NCBI GenBank assembly: GCA_903863315.1
Contig: CAIPBN010000253.1
Coordinates: 1-13,877, forward strand
Reading direction: 5' to 3'
DNA length: 13,877 bases
Source: an uncultured Verrucomicrobiota bacterium
GTDB taxonomy: Bacteria > Verrucomicrobiota > Verrucomicrobiia > Limisphaerales > SXTU01
Shown here: positions 13,866-13,877 of the stretch, one piece after another
Position numbering within the stretch: position 1 is the stretch's first letter
Layout of the letters: the number at the start of each line of letters is the position of its first letter
Translations under genes and position numbers: made by a program
The notes under the pieces: generated by a model
The model's database searches: none
Seen by the model: only the letters and a program-made list of their open reading frames with translations
Told to the model about the DNA's origin: nothing

Positions 13866-13877
13866 TTTGAAAGGTTA

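Larger units (their letters stand above)
13411..13877. other. Non-coding stretch after pepP
   Basis: In 467 nt no frame on either strand looks like a protein. It has several short palindromes besides those annotated separately, for example GCCCG/CGGGC around 13700-13711. A bulged stem, CCGC-TGC/GCA-GGCGG, lies around 13772-13794. The density of stems suggests repeats or an untranslated RNA, but no known RNA family is recognised and no tRNA fold was found. Confidence 0.5.

Overview
The window looks like a chromosomal stretch of a GC-rich member of the Verrucomicrobiota, most likely of the Pedosphaera/Limisphaerales type. That placement is an inference from content. A giant secreted protein combines delta-60-type propeller repeats, cysteine-poor Ig-like domains and a C-terminal segment ending in 'FYRLLQVP', and this style is typical of the phylum. 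The other pointers are a companion outer-membrane beta-barrel, weak Shine-Dalgarno sites, and hairpin-rich intergenic DNA. No rRNA, tRNA, CRISPR array, transposase or phage gene is visible.

Layout. (1) Bases 1-1386 (+) hold the 3' half of an AcnA-type aconitase gene whose 5' part lies outside the window. (2) 1387-1694 is a convergent intergenic region with several inverted repeats. (3) Four genes follow on the minus strand; read in transcription order they are a GT-C type membrane glycosyltransferase-like protein (11781-9991), a 1798-residue secreted repeat protein (9808-4412), an outer-membrane beta-barrel (4398-3319) and an IMP dehydrogenase, guaB (3263-1695). The gaps are 182, 13 and 55 nt, so at least the repeat protein and the barrel are probably co-transcribed. 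(4) 11782-12123 is a divergent intergenic region. (5) 12124-13410 (+) encodes an Xaa-Pro aminopeptidase (aminopeptidase P, M24B) with all five metal ligands. (6) 13411-13877 is non-coding, with a probable intrinsic terminator and other palindromes.

How the genes may work together. Aconitase (TCA cycle), IMP dehydrogenase (GTP synthesis) and aminopeptidase P are housekeeping enzymes. The interesting part is the middle: a secreted, probably surface-exposed protein made of a seven-repeat propeller, twelve Ig-like domains, a cohesin-like domain and a conserved-looking C-terminal segment. It sits directly upstream of a beta-barrel and downstream of a GT-C membrane protein. I read this as a possible surface-display cassette (sugar transfer, adhesin, outer-membrane partner). 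That linkage is inferred from gene order only. Eight of the twelve Ig domains form two successive four-domain blocks (344 and 345 residues) that match domain by domain, so the array grew partly by duplication of a four-domain unit.
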